A stretch of DNA of 64,000 nucleotides from Bimastos eiseni. Taxonomy: Eukaryota > Annelida > Clitellata > Crassiclitellata > Lumbricidae. Below, in pieces: positions 25,150 to 36,707 of the stretch. Under the pieces are notes generated by a model that saw nothing but the letters and a program-made list of their open reading frames with translations, searched no databases and was not told the origin of the DNA. The position numbers and the translations under genes are program-made. Location of the stretch: NCBI GenBank assembly GCA_959347315.1, contig OY365809.1:42586542-42650541 (forward strand), in the 5' to 3' direction. How positions within the stretch are numbered: the stretch's first letter is position 1; each line of letters starts with the position of its first letter.

Positions 25150-26797
25150 GTAGGCGATCAGTATATTGATCACAAAATTGGTGTACACATACTTATTTTT
25201 TTTGGTCTTATTTGTTATATATTAATGCATTCTTCATGCATATTTTATACAGTGTTATAAGAACTTCTCAAAGCAGCCTAGAAAAAGAGTTCTGCTGCTT
25301 TTAGCTATAACCCTGAAAGTCAGTCATAGTTATAAACACTCATATCAATGACTAAATTTCCTTTGCTCTGTAAGATCAGGTGATGAGTCTACTAGTCCTG
25401 CTGGCTGATCTGCACATCAAATATGTTATTTTTCAGTACATTCATTTTATGAGAGGGCTCACCAGAGATGCTTCTGGAGCAGATACCTTCAAATACAATT
25501 ATCTTCTGGCAGGGATTTGAAATCTGACCTGCAGGTTGAGAGCCCATCTTACCAACCATTGGGCTGCTGCAGTAGGTCCAAAAGGGTCTTGACTAGAGGA
25601 TGAACCTCAACTCAACTCAGATAATCGGATCAGCCGAGTATAGCAACACTCAGGCTTGGACAAACAATGGGTCGAGGATTAACTAAATAGAAAGACATAA
25701 ATACTGTTAATGGTAGTACTTACTAACTACTACTTCCCAGTGTACACTGAAGCACAACCAAAAAATTCATAAAATTTGTACATACTGCCAAACTAAAAGA
25801 CTTTTGTTATATTCAATACTCTCTGCTCGGACTCAGTACTACTCGTCTATCCACTCGTAGTACTCAGTATACTCAGTAATCGGCTGGAAATTGACATCCC
25901 TAGTTTTGACTGATAAAGACTGTCATGTTGAGCCAGGCAAAAAAGCAGGGTGCCTGTTTAGGAGGAGAATTGCTCAAAGACAATTGCCTGACAAGAAAAA
26001 AACAATGAGCTGCAGCTTGTAATGGAAAAGAGGCACACGCCGGCCTGCAATACCCAACGGGATGGAGAGCATAATGATCCACGGCTTAGCGGCGTCTACA
26101 GGCTGGAGCAGAGTGTTCCCTGATGTATGCTGATGCGGTTGTAATGAGCGGTGAGACCGTCCCAGCTGGGGAATTATTTCAGCTGGATCCATTCTGCAAC
26201 AGGGTCGTACAGAGGATTGCCCTTGCTCATATTTAATTAATTCATTTGTTCATTTAATTGCTTATTCGTTTGTACCATTATTTGTGGAGTGATTCATAAA
26301 CACAGAGGATAACTAAAAATAATTTTGCCATTCATCCTTACATGAATTTGACCCATCTGAGTCCATTCATCCATACGCATTCAGGGATGAATTGATCCAT
26401 TCATCTATTGATCCATGCATGCTTTCCACCATCCATCTATTAATCCTTTGATGTGTCTACTTTTCCATTCATGCATCCATCCATCACTCAACTCATCCAT
26501 CCATTGATCTATCCAACCCAACCATCTGATTAAATAAAAATAACAAGGAACAGAAGAACTAATGAATGAATGAGGGAAATGATGAACAAGAGTGGAAACT
26601 AATGAATGAGTGATTTATTAACCTCTGTGCATATAGATCTATTTGTGTAATGATATTAATTATGTATGCTAGTAATACAAGTTCACACACACAAACATAC
26701 ATACACACACACACACACATATATATATATATGTGCGTGTATGTATATATGTATATAATATCATGATATCATGCATTGTTTACTTATATGTGATCGA

Positions 26798-26857
<60 letters not shown>

Positions 26858-29800
26858 TGTACATGAATAATAAAAGTAATCATGTGAGATTTACTTGCCA
26901 TAACACACGGCAATGCTTCAAACAGAGGCAGATAATATCCATATTGTAATTCGTGGTCCGTGTTAGCGAAATTGATTTTGTGCTTAGGGAAGCTGCAACC
27001 AGGTCAACCATCCGTCGCCCTCTGGTGGTCGCCAGAGTCGACTGTCGGGTCAGAGCTGCGAGTCGGGCGTGTCGGGTGTCTCGTCCTCCCGCTACAGTTA
27101 CCTCAGTGGTTCCAGTTCCAGCCAGAGCAGTCTGGATCGCCTGGAGGAGACTACGGGAACGAACTCCAACGCAGTCCATGTCCATGAACTCTTCCTGCAA
27201 GGCCTCGAGGTAAATGCCTGTAGCAGCTGACATATGTGCACGAGTTTTCAGATGAATGTGTTTCATACTATCTTTGTGTTTGGGGTTTTGTGTGTATTTA
27301 TGTAAAGCTGTAGGTAAGCTGTGTAAACATATTTATGTATGTATTTATGTATGTATATATGTATGTGTATACATATGTATATGTATGTGTATATGGATGC
27401 TTGTGTATTTAATGTGGGTATGTATCCACCAGCCATTGTAGAATTCCCTGAAATATTCTCAGTTGGATAGTTGACATCTCTGTGCAAAGTGGTTGTGAGT
27501 CCATTTTTAATTGCACTCTTCATTTGAGCAGGAATATGACTGTGTCAATGAGTTGCGTTTGAGGATGCAAATATATCAATCAGTTGAGTGGCATCTGTCA
27601 ATCATTCCGTCAATCTGTTGAGTAATTTTTTTTAATAATTCCATTATTTTATTTGTTTGATTAAGTTAATCACGACTACCCATCATTTTATGGTTCACAC
27701 GATCCTTATGTTAATCAATTTATCCTGAGGTCATTCCTGAATGTCTTCTAGGTTATAAGATCACCTTGAGCTCACCAAGTTCTGTCCAAGTTGTTTTTGA
27801 ATGGGAAATGCTGTTTGACATGCATGAGATAATCCATTAACAATTTTCTAGGTAATCTGAATGAAATTATAATGAGAACCTGAAATAAAAATATTACAGT
27901 TTTCTTGTTACAATCTCTGAATTATAGTTTGGAAGGTTAATGCAATATAACATCCTGCAATGTTGCCCTAGAAATTGTCGTATTTACATTACATTACATG
28001 TTACTCTCAGATATAAAGAAGTTGTGTCGTACTGGGGTCATCTTCTGAAGCGTAGATTATCTGGTAGCATTATTACACGAATTACATGTTTTACCAGTTT
28101 TTTGATATTTTGACAGTTGCCTGTGTGCTTCGTGTTATGCTCTCCTTTGCGACAGAGTATGTCCAGACCCGTTAAATATGGATTTATGCAATGACTAAAG
28201 CTGTCTATACACACCAGAAGGGTCTGGTATGTGTGGTTTCAGTTGAGAGGCGAATGAATCCTTTAAGATTAAATGATGAATCAATGAAATAGTCATAACG
28301 ATTTTTGCTATATATCGAAATATCAATCACTGAAGTGATTGTTTAACTGGAGTCCTGGCCTTTTCATCTTTCGCTGTGTGGGTCCGTTGCTTTTATGGTA
28401 CGCTGTAATGTTCTTCCAGGAGGCGGAAGTGCTTCACGCTTGGCTGAGCAATCTCCGCCTCGTCGAATGCTATCCACTTTTCGTTCATGCAGGTTACGAC
28501 ATGCCTACTATATCGCGCATGACGCCAGAGGTTTGTCTTGGATTTCAATTGTCTCAGTTGTCATCAATGTCATCAATTTTGTTGTGATGTTTTCTGCCGA
28601 TTATTCTTTGTCATCGTCATTATTGTCGACAATAATATAAATAGTATTCCTAGAATGCCAGTTCAAACTTTTATTAAGAACGAGACCGTACTAAAAGCGA
28701 TTATGAAGCAGGTGCATCTTGTCGCTACAGTGTACAGAATCTGACAATCTTTTGACTTGCATTGAAAAATCCTACATTTCGTATGATATTCACTAGAGAA
28801 ATTGACCTTTGAAAGCTGAAGTTAATGACCTTTCTTGTTGGCGCGCTTAGCTACATTGTAGGAGCTTAATATGCTACATCTCATTTTGGTTCGCTTCTCG
28901 ATGTTTGATAGATTAAAATCTCAGGCTAGCACGGTGGTAGTAGTAGTGATAAAGATCATTAGCGTTGCCCTACTTCTTCATCCAAGATTGGGACTGGCAC
29001 TGTTAGAGTGTGAACAGTGGTGGAGCTTGCTAGCATGGTCCATGCAAGGGGACCTTAAATGTCGTGGTGTCCATTCAAAAGGGCAAGCAGTGCTGAAGGA
29101 TCTGACACTATGATTCATTGATGAATTAGCAGAGTTGAGACCAATAGATGATCGCTACAGAAAATACATTTACATTTTTATGGTTTTATCAGAGTGGATG
29201 TTACAGTAATGTGTCATAGAAATGACTTCATTTAAGGTTGAGGTTTTAGATAGTAGGTTCAGTATGGTTTTTGCAGGATCTGACAGCGATTGGTATAACC
29301 CAACCCACCATTCGCAAGAGACTGACGTCTGAGATTAGCAAACTGCACATCTGTGATGGAATCCCAAACCACAGACCAGTTAGTTCGGTTGACTAATCAT
29401 CGCAATCACTTGTTATTTCTATTTATTTCCTATTTATCACTAAAATCATATCTTCGTCTGATGTCAGTTATAAATTTTTTATTATATTGCAGATTATCTG
29501 ACTTCTATGTGTTCATCTAGTAACCATATTTGTATCATTCCTTTAACATGTTAATAACGGTATGTTGGAATTCTGCTCTATTAATGTTACTGGTTGTTGT
29601 TGGTGATTGTTGTATTGTTGTTGTATTGGTCATTGTTGTTGTATTGGTCATTGTTGTTGTGTTGGTCATTGTTGTTGTATTGCTCACAGTTATTGTATTG
29701 CTCTTATTGTAAATATTGCTCATTGTGCATTTGATGGTTGAGCTTATGATAGTCTTGTTAAATAACAGTCGCTTATGATGTAAGGTAAAACTCCCACTCT

Positions 29801-32800
29801 TCACAGTTGTTTGTTAAGACCTACTTATTTCCTACTCTTGGGTCTTTCAGCAGGCTAATCCTAAACATGGGACCAGTGCATGTGTGGAACTAACACTTTA
29901 CTTTTCACACACATGCTGCAGATTATTATGATTGGCAATAGAGGCAAACCTATTCAAATAACTTGCAATGGAGTCAGTTCAGCAAGCATGAAACTGTAGT
30001 CGCTGGATTTCAGTCCAAGCATGCTACTGAATAGTCCTCCATACTTCATGAATGTGTTTTTATGGATTGAGAGATTGAGTGTGGATTCATTTTTCCAGAA
30101 CAGTCTCCTGGAGTGGCTGCAATGCCTTTGTCTCGAGGAATACTACAAGGTCCTCGCCAGAGATGGATACGATGACCTGGATCACGTCACAGACATCATC
30201 TGGGAAGATCTAGAAGAAATTGGCATACATAAATTAGGTAGGTCAAACTCACGACCTTTGACACACTTATTTACTGTCTGTAATTTTTTTCCCCGATGTC
30301 TCCTACTCTGAAGGATTCTGTCTGTCTGCCATAGCCTGTCGCCTGCCTGTCTGTCTGTTGATTGAAAAAGATGACTTTTATCCTCTGATGAAATGATAGT
30401 TGGAGAAGGAGATTCAAGAGACTTAGTGATAGATTTGCTGTCACAAGTGACAGAACATGGTACTGCCTTCATTTCCTCTCATGTAGCCCGTGCTTAAGAA
30501 TGCTCTAAAGTCGGATGCGTTTGCTTTCGATCTGTTTCTACCATCATCATTAATTCCAGACTAGTTTTGTCAGAGTAGATCTCTTTAGGTTTTGCTGCAT
30601 GAATTTTAAATGTAGAAACCTTTCTTGCTTGTGAATTTTACTTCCTTTAGATGTTAAATTTGTAGTTTTTTACACCTCTTATTTTGGGATTGTTTCTTAT
30701 TTGAATTTCTGTGTCTGTGAATTGTTTAAGTTCAACGTCGTGTTGGAGTATATTTACATTACAACCGAGATTATTTGCTCCTGGATCACCTTTAGACAAG
30801 GGCTCAATAGGATAATGGATGAGACCCTTGTATGCAGAGCAGAGAAACTGAGTTCGATTTCTGCTACTCAGAAGGTTGACTAGTCCTTCTTTCTCTAGGT
30901 GAAGGCATTGGTTAAATTAGTGATATAACGCTATGTTGCCTTGCAAGGCTGCTGTGGACTGTTAAATTTGTAATAATAATAATGATAATAACTAATTATG
31001 ACCCTTAATAAATTATATTAAATATAATAGTGACATAATAATAGCAACTAATAATGACCATCAATAAATTATATTAAATATATTATTGATATAATGATAA
31101 TCATAGCTAATAAAAACCAGAGAAGCTGTATGTGTCTCTAATTGTGAAACACAAGTTGTGGCTACATTGAAACAGGACATCAGAAGAAGATCATGCTGGC
31201 TATCGACCGACTTAAGAAGTTGAACGTTTCAACGCGTAGGCTGTCATCATTCGATCCGAGCATTTCCAAGGATCATTCAGCATCAGCAAGATCCTCCATG
31301 ATCAACACTTCCATCTCTCCATCTTATGTAAATCATCACGTCCTAGAGCAAGCGACTCGCAGGATTCGCAGATCCCTCTCCGGAGAAAACATGAGTTCGC
31401 TCATTCGCGAAAACGATCCGGTCGACCCGTCGCGAATCCTTCACCTGCGACCACAGGTTACCTCAACGCCACAGCCAGAGCTCGTTGTCATCCAAGTGAA
31501 CAATGCCTCAAGGTTTCTATGCTTTTTAGCATTTTATCCTTGTCACTATTATAATTATATTGGTAACGCTCTTGTTAGGTTGTTAAAAGGTGTTATGTTA
31601 AGTGTCTAGACACATGTGTATATATATATATATACATGGATAGATATGTGTATGTATATTAATGTATTTATTAATATAAAATACTAAGACATTGTTTATA
31701 CTGTATACGGATCCATTTGGCAGCTACATGAGTAGTAAGATTCGTCTCAGTGAAGTTAGTTATTGAGGGCAGAAAGGGAAGTATTAGAGCACGGCTGCTC
31801 TGTTGCAGAGTGAGCTACGTAGTTATTGTTGATGTTTGTATTTTTGTTATAAGATAAATTATTTCTGATAATTAAAAGCAGGTAGTATCGTACCTTGTAA
31901 TAATTATATCCATTCATCTGACTCATTTTGCACTCTTTCTGTCAGCTTATTATCGTGTCTAAGATATAATTCAAAATGCAGTGATTAGACTATGTTATAG
32001 TATTTTAAGTTATATCATTCTACGTCATACCCTGCTGTTTTGCTACATAATGTTATGTATGATATATTATCTGTTACTTGTTGTTCTATGCTGTGTTAAG
32101 TAAGGTATGTTGTAATGCTATGTTATGTTCCGCCATGTTATGTTGCGTTTATGTATGTTATGTTTATAAACTGTTATGTTCTGTTATGTTTATGAAATGT
32201 TATGTTTTGTTATGTTTAAAAAATGTTATGTTCTGTTATGTTCATAAAATGTTATGTTCTGTTATGTTTATGAAATGTTATGTTCTGTTATGTTTATAAA
32301 ATGTTATGTTCTGTTATGTTTATAAAATGTTATGTTCTGTTGAGGTCGTGGACGAACAGTGTGTCAGAGGATCCTGAAGGTTCCACGCCAATAAAGTATG
32401 AGTCGTTTCACGGCAATCCCTTCCAAGACTTCCACTGCTTGCGGAAGGAAGCAGATGGCGGCGGCGACACAACTCCAACAAACGATAAAGGAGCTGCTTC
32501 CTCTGACGAGATGGAATCGTCTGCCTCTTGCATTCGATTTCGTCCGCAGCTGGCACCTAAACCAAAACTGACCTGTCGAACACGCCGTGCGAGTGGCGGA
32601 TCCGTGATTTATGGAGAAACGGAAGCATCCTTAGACCCGCTCCTGTGGAACGGTTCTTTTCGTGGGTTTAACGAGCGAGGGGTCGACGGCTTGGTGACCA
32701 CCTCGAAAGGCAGCCCCGAGTTTGCGCGCCCCGCGTCGGCCACCGTCTGCTATCACAGCGTACCAAACACCCCGGCCCATTCTGCGTCCCGTGGAGGTGG

Positions 32801-34522
32801 ATTGAGAAAGACCGCGCCTCCTCCTCCTCCACCAAAACGAACCAACTCCGTCAAGGGTGGAATGTCTCCACACGCTGAATCAGATTATAGCAATGCCGTT
32901 GAAGTTTCCAAACCGCTCAGTCCGCCACTGCGTTCGAAACCAGGAAGTACCTCAGCGGAACTGACTGTTGCCAGTTCTCTGAGCAGCGTCGATTCTAAAT
33001 CGGGTTCACCCGCAGCATCTCCGGTTTTGAGCCCGTGTTCATCCTCCCCAAAACTCCGTGCAGAGATCAATTGTCTTGAGGGGCCTATGGTAGTTTCGCT
33101 TGCCAGGCAGAAAGACCAACCCATCATCGATGCTAGTCCTTTGAAAAGAAAGGTTCTTCCACAGTCCACTGCTTCTGGTTCTGGCACGGACTGTAACACC
33201 CTGCCGTTTGCAAATGAAAATGTCGGAACGATAAAACAGAGAGTTGCAAATAAGCCTCTTGCTGCACTGCCTAGTAAACCGACTGTACGGATTGACTTAA
33301 AGAATTCAGATCAAGCCAGTTCAGGTACAGAGAAGAATCTACCACCCAGTAAAGCTGATGCAGGTAGGTTATTCTAAACTCATTTTAGTAACCGGTCTTT
33401 ATTAACTTTCATCTGACAAGCACGTGATATGCATTACTTAGTCTTAAAGGATATTTAGATAGATTATTATGCAAACGAATATCTCTGCCAGCATGCTCAC
33501 GTACGTGGTGCCCTTATAAGACTCGTATTTTTATATGGGCCCGTGTGGGTCCCATGTAATGTCCATGGAAGTTCTGATAGTGATAGCTAGGACTGCTGCT
33601 GTGCCATTATGCAAGTGTCTTCATGAATCGTATTTTTTGGTTAGCACTATGGTGAATTTGAGGCAAACTTACTGGTATTTGTGCTTCTGTGCATGCATTC
33701 ATATATGTTTTCGTTCACACATATCTTTTTAGTACTGTATTAATTTCTGATTACTGTGGTACTGAGGTGTTTGCTGGCTATCTTCTGTGATCTTTTGTCT
33801 TTTTGTGTAGGTTCACAGAACAAAAAGCCAGTTCGTCCTGTGCCAAAACAGAAACCAAAAATTGTGCGGCCTGACCTAAAGAATCCTGAATCAACAGGGT
33901 GAGAGCTTTTATTCATTCACTTGCTTTTAGTTTTTCATGTATAAGCTGTTACTTCAATTCATAATTATACTCTTCTCATTTACTTACAAACTAACTCTCA
34001 CATTCGGTGTAGCAAGTCATACGCACAGCAGGTCATTTACCTACTACGTATTGTTAATTTCTAGTTTCGTTGCTGGTCCACAAGGTTTCTCATACACTCT
34101 GCTATTTATATTTCTCTCACTTGGTACATTTTTACCCTTCAGTGAAAGGCATGTACAAATAATTCCTGTCACAAAAGGATTAAAGGCTTACACTCTACAA
34201 AGTCCTTGATCAACTTCTTAATTTTATGCTCATTTGTAAACCTTACCTTCAATTGTCTCCTTGGTTTCTTGCTCGCCTTCCTCAAAATGTGTACTCATAC
34301 TTTTAAATTACTGCTTTCACATAAAATTTTGTCTTCACATTTAATTGGCTATTTTTTATAATCAAATTAAGAACTACAAAAGCTTATTTATTGATATGAT
34401 TTTTCAGAGGTGTAAAAGTGGATAACGGCCAGAAGGAAGACGGCGATGTTTTCAATGACATTGACGACTTGTTCCAAGGTCTTTCGCAAGAACTTGATCA
34501 GATGCTGACCTTTCATGGTTGA
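24982..34522 (+). CDS. CASKIN: Caskin (CASK-interacting scaffold), nine 3'-terminal coding exons, 5' part not found
   Basis: Nine exons (24982-25149, 26988-27209, 28420-28530, 29277-29378, 30099-30237, 31176-31512, 32345-33363, 33811-33898, 34408-34522) join in one open frame of 766 codons plus stop; every junction has AG acceptor, GT donor and matching phase. In order the protein shows a Ser-rich stretch (residues 1-130), SAM domain 1 (about 131-195, with GYDMPTISRMTPEDLTAIG), SAM domain 2 (about 202-265, GYDDLDHVTDIIWEDLEEIG then GHQKKIMLAIDRLKKL), a long Pro/Ser-rich region with a PPPPPPKR stretch, and an acidic C-terminal helix (DVFNDIDDLFQGLSQELDQML). The SAM-SAM pair, poly-proline region and this C-terminal end are the known caskin arrangement. 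Caskins are cytoplasmic scaffolds; mammalian CASKIN1 binds CASK and its tandem SAM domains polymerise. The ankyrin repeats, SH3 and CASK-binding motif that precede the SAM pair in the family were not found in the window, so the gene is partial here or the window holds only its 3' half. High confidence in family and frame. Confidence 0.93.
25435..25585 (-). mobile_element. Second tRNA-derived SINE type in a caskin intron
   Basis: The minus strand reads CCCAATGGTTGGTAAG (A-box-like), an anticodon-loop-like CTCTCAACC, then ATTTCAAATCCC (B-box-like) about 35 bases later. It shares no body with the tRNA-Ser family. Copy number is unknown from this window. Confidence 0.5.
26988..27209 (+). CDS. CASKIN: Caskin exon b (Ser-rich linker)
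   Basis: 74 codons, phase 0 to 0, acceptor 'tgcttag', donor gtaaat. The caskin frame reads GSCNQVNHPSPSGGRQSRLS, then a YSYLSGSSSSQSS stretch, and ends VHELFLQGLE. The other two frames are also open over this stretch and should not be mistaken for the product. Low-complexity serine-rich linkers occur here in known caskins. Confidence 0.82.
28420..28530 (+). CDS. CASKIN: Caskin exon c, SAM domain 1 first half
   Basis: 37 codons, phase 0 to 0, acceptor 'ttcttccag', donor gtttgt. Encodes EAEVLHAWLSNLRL, then AGYDMPTISRMTPE, the diagnostic core of caskin SAM1. Confidence 0.93.
29277..29378 (+). CDS. CASKIN: Caskin exon d, SAM domain 1 second half
   Basis: 34 codons, phase 0 to 0; acceptor 'tttttgcag', donor gttagt at 29379. 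Encodes DLTAIGITQPTIRKRLTSEI and ends near GIPNHRP. The DLTAIG stretch continues exon c exactly as in vertebrate caskins. Confidence 0.93.
29590..29706. repeat. 18-bp minisatellite (GTTGTTGTATTGGTCATT)n in a caskin intron
   Basis: About five units with one or two substitutions each, in the intron between SAM1 and SAM2 exons. Confidence 0.82.
30099..30237 (+). CDS. CASKIN: Caskin exon e, SAM domain 2 main part
   Basis: Phase 0 start, ends phase 1 with donor gtaggt. Encodes NSLLEWLQCLCLEEYYKVL, then DGYDDLDHVTDIIWEDLEEI and GIHKL; a textbook SAM domain with the GYD and TWEDL-type signature (here IIWEDL). Confidence 0.95.
30785..30965 (+). mobile_element. Third tRNA-like SINE in a caskin intron
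   Basis: A-box-like TAGGATAATGG and, about 35 bases on, B-box-like GAGTTCGATTTC, at the spacing of a tRNA gene; followed by AT-rich tail sequence with AAT repeats from about 30970. Confidence 0.45.
30966..31115. repeat. AT-rich tandem duplication, unit about 60 bp
   Basis: A segment containing 'aataaattatattaaatata' occurs twice in a row with small differences, after an (AAT)n run. Confidence 0.7.
31176..31512 (+). CDS. CASKIN: Caskin exon f, end of SAM2 and basic/Ser linker
   Basis: Completes SAM2 with GHQKKIMLAIDRLKKL and continues into a basic, serine-rich linker (STRRLSSF, RRIRRSLSGENMSS). Ends phase 2 at donor gtttct. The 2-base remainder joins the next exon in frame (AG+G gives Arg). 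An alternative donor after ProGln (gttacc, about 31456) exists, but its phase does not fit the next exon. Confidence 0.88.
32095..32341. repeat. TGTTATGTT minisatellite abutting the caskin exon g acceptor
   Basis: Irregular tatgtt words from about 32095 resolve at 32160-32341 into units of about 25-26 bp (ttatgttctgttatgtttat plus aaaatg). The last unit ends three bases before the acceptor AG, so the repeat supplies the whole 3' end of the intron. Confidence 0.88.
32345..33363 (+). CDS. CASKIN: Caskin exon g, long proline/serine-rich exon
   Basis: 1,019-nt exon, 340 residues. Contains PxxP-type runs (RPQLAPKPKL; TAPPPPPPKRTNSV), the kind of proline-rich segment that binds SH3 or EVH1 partners in vertebrate caskins. 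Acceptor is a poor 'tctgttgag' at the end of a TGTTATGTT minisatellite; the phase fits exon f. Donor gtaggt after a single base of the next codon. The open frame extends upstream only through minisatellite sequence. Confidence 0.88.
33484..33562. repeat. Dispersed imperfect-palindrome repeat, copy 2
   Basis: 'ctgccagcatgctcacgtac', then 'ggtgccc' and 'tatgggcccgtgtgggtccc'; lies in the caskin intron before exon h and matches the copy upstream of caskin exon a. Confidence 0.5.
33811..33898 (+). CDS. CASKIN: Caskin exon h, Lys/Pro-rich
   Basis: Acceptor after a T-rich tract ('ttttgtgtag'), donor gtgaga. Encodes GSQNKKPVRPVPKQKPKIVR and ends PESTG. Phase 1 to phase 2 fits both neighbours. Proline/lysine-rich PVRPVPKQKPK is a plausible SH3-ligand type sequence. 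Confidence 0.86.
34408..34522 (+). CDS. CASKIN: Caskin last exon, conserved C-terminal helix and stop
   Basis: Acceptor 'atttttcag'; the stop TGA ends at 34522. Encodes an acidic segment, then DVFNDIDDLFQGLSQELDQM and ends LTFHG. The same DVF-DI-...-L-QLD-ML pattern closes vertebrate caskins, so this is a true C terminus. No AATAAA was seen in the following 500 bases, so the 3' UTR end is not set. Confidence 0.93.
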
Positions 34523-36671
34523 TTAGAGGAAGTGGGGGTCGTGTCTTTAGATCCAACAAATTTCTCCATTACGTTAAATATATGCATTTAATTTAATGAT
34601 TAATAATTAATTAAGTCGCGGCGTAATCACAAATGCGAGATATATTGACTGGATTACTGTTGGGTCAGTAGATCTAGTTCGGTAGGTTAAACCTTTCATT
34701 TGGTGTAGTAGGCCCAAAATGTTTGAGTAGGTTGAGCATTTTTGTACGTTAGTAGGCCCTAGGCTGGTCGTTTTGAGATAGTTGGGATTTCAATGTAATT
34801 GGTTGGACAGGTTTGGGCTAGTTTTATGTTTGTTTTGGCAACTTGAAAGAGTGTTTGATGGAAGTGATGTATTTGTTTTGTGGATGGAGTTGTTGTCAAT
34901 CAGAGAAACTAGATTATGTTGCTTTAGATATTGGCTCAGGGTTCAGTCAAAATACTTGATATAGCGCCCCTTCAAGGTATCTACTCAGTGGGTTGTTTTG
35001 AATGAATGTTGAACGTTTTTGTTAATGGTTTTATGTGAATGACATCGTGTGGAATCGAGATTAAATTAAGAATTGTAGGAGTTTTAAGTCTTTAGTAATG
35101 CTTTGCTCACTCATTCATTCATTCATTCATTTACTCATTCTAATCATTTTTATATAGCACCCTTTTGCGATTAACAAGAAACCGTATTAATTATAGGAAT
35201 GCATTTCGATGGAAGCGTGAATGAATGCTAACATTTTGATTTAACTATAGTTCTTTTAAATTAGCAAAATGATTGATGAAAAGGATTTGTTTAACTAGAA
35301 GCTGGATCGATGACAGAAATGCTAAACTGGGAGCAGGCTGATGAAAACTATGATGATTAAATGGAAGCTCGAATGATGAAAAGAATTCTGATTAAATGAA
35401 AGATTGAATGCTGAAAGGAACGTCGCTTACATGGTAGCGCGGCCGTTTAAATGAATTACGATTAAGCATTATTATCATCGATCCGCCTTATAAAAGAGCC
35501 TAATTCTTTTCATCAAGTCAGCTTCTTATTATGCAAGATGCTCTACAACAATCCAGCTTCGAGTTAAAAAAAAATCTGTTCGTCATTTACGCCACCGTTA
35601 AAACCCTGCATATTATCATCAATCCGGCTTCTAGTTAGTGTTGTTTTCGTTAACGAAAACGAAAATTGCAATTAACGAAATTTAAACGTTTCCGTTAACG
35701 AAAACTGAAACTAAATTAAGGAGACAACGAAAACAAACTAAAACGAAAATTGTGACAACTAAAACTAAACGAAAATAGATGCAACGAAAACTAAAACGAT
35801 ATTTAGCCAGAACAAAACAAATATTCCTGCTTGGAAATGTTCGTAACTTTGGCGCATATTCGTTGTTTGCATGATTTGTGTATAATTCTGCAAATGATGT
35901 CACGTACCATACAGTACCTCTTCTAAGACATACAACTGGCACTGACGGGCGACAATGTCGAAACTAAAGGAGGCTGAATAGAACGGAATGTTATATAATA
36001 TAAAACAGAAAATCTCCAAAATTGGCAACGAAGAGTAGGGATAAAAACTGCCATCACCATGATCGCCTTTGATGACTTTATTTGCAAAGAATGGGATAGA
36101 CAGCAAAAGGCTGTCTTATCTAATTTGATACGAAAACTGATATAGCTTCCTGCCCTAATGTTCTAGCCAACCCAGTGCAGCATCGGCTAGTCTTATAGAC
36201 CATAGAGGAAATACGAGGAAACAGGAGAATAACTGGCGACACTAAGCTTTCATCGGTTTTTTGAAGGTCAAGTGCCGTATTTCTTGACGATTTCGGCGGT
36301 TGGAAATCTATACCCCATTCCAGTGTCTTTATGGTTAGCTCACCGTAAGTTTCGCCGTTTCTAAATTAGAACTCGTAATTAATGTCTTTCGGTAATTTAT
36401 ACATTTAAACCTATGTGAACACGAATTACTCATCACAAAACAGAATTTCGCGTTTTTTGCGTTTTTGAATGGAAGTTTATGCTTGCCACGAAATTATTTA
36501 GTTAAAGTTATATTACATTTAAACCGAGCTATTTCATTTATTAAAATGTGTAAGGCTTGTAAGTTTACATTTGGTATATATAGGCCTATATGCCTATTAG
36601 ATCGTCTACTAAGAAAACATTGTGGTATAAAAATATACTTTATTGAACCGTCTGCAAACGCACTGCGGGAA

Positions 36672-36707
<36 letters not shown>

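Larger units (their letters stand above)
25150..28419. other. Caskin introns a and b
   Basis: Apart from the SINE at 25435 and exon b these introns hold a 'ccatccattcatccat' patch (about 26350-26520), a compound CA/TA/GT/TA microsatellite (about 26693-26852) and (GTAT)n near 27330-27400. No other gene seen. Confidence 0.65.
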
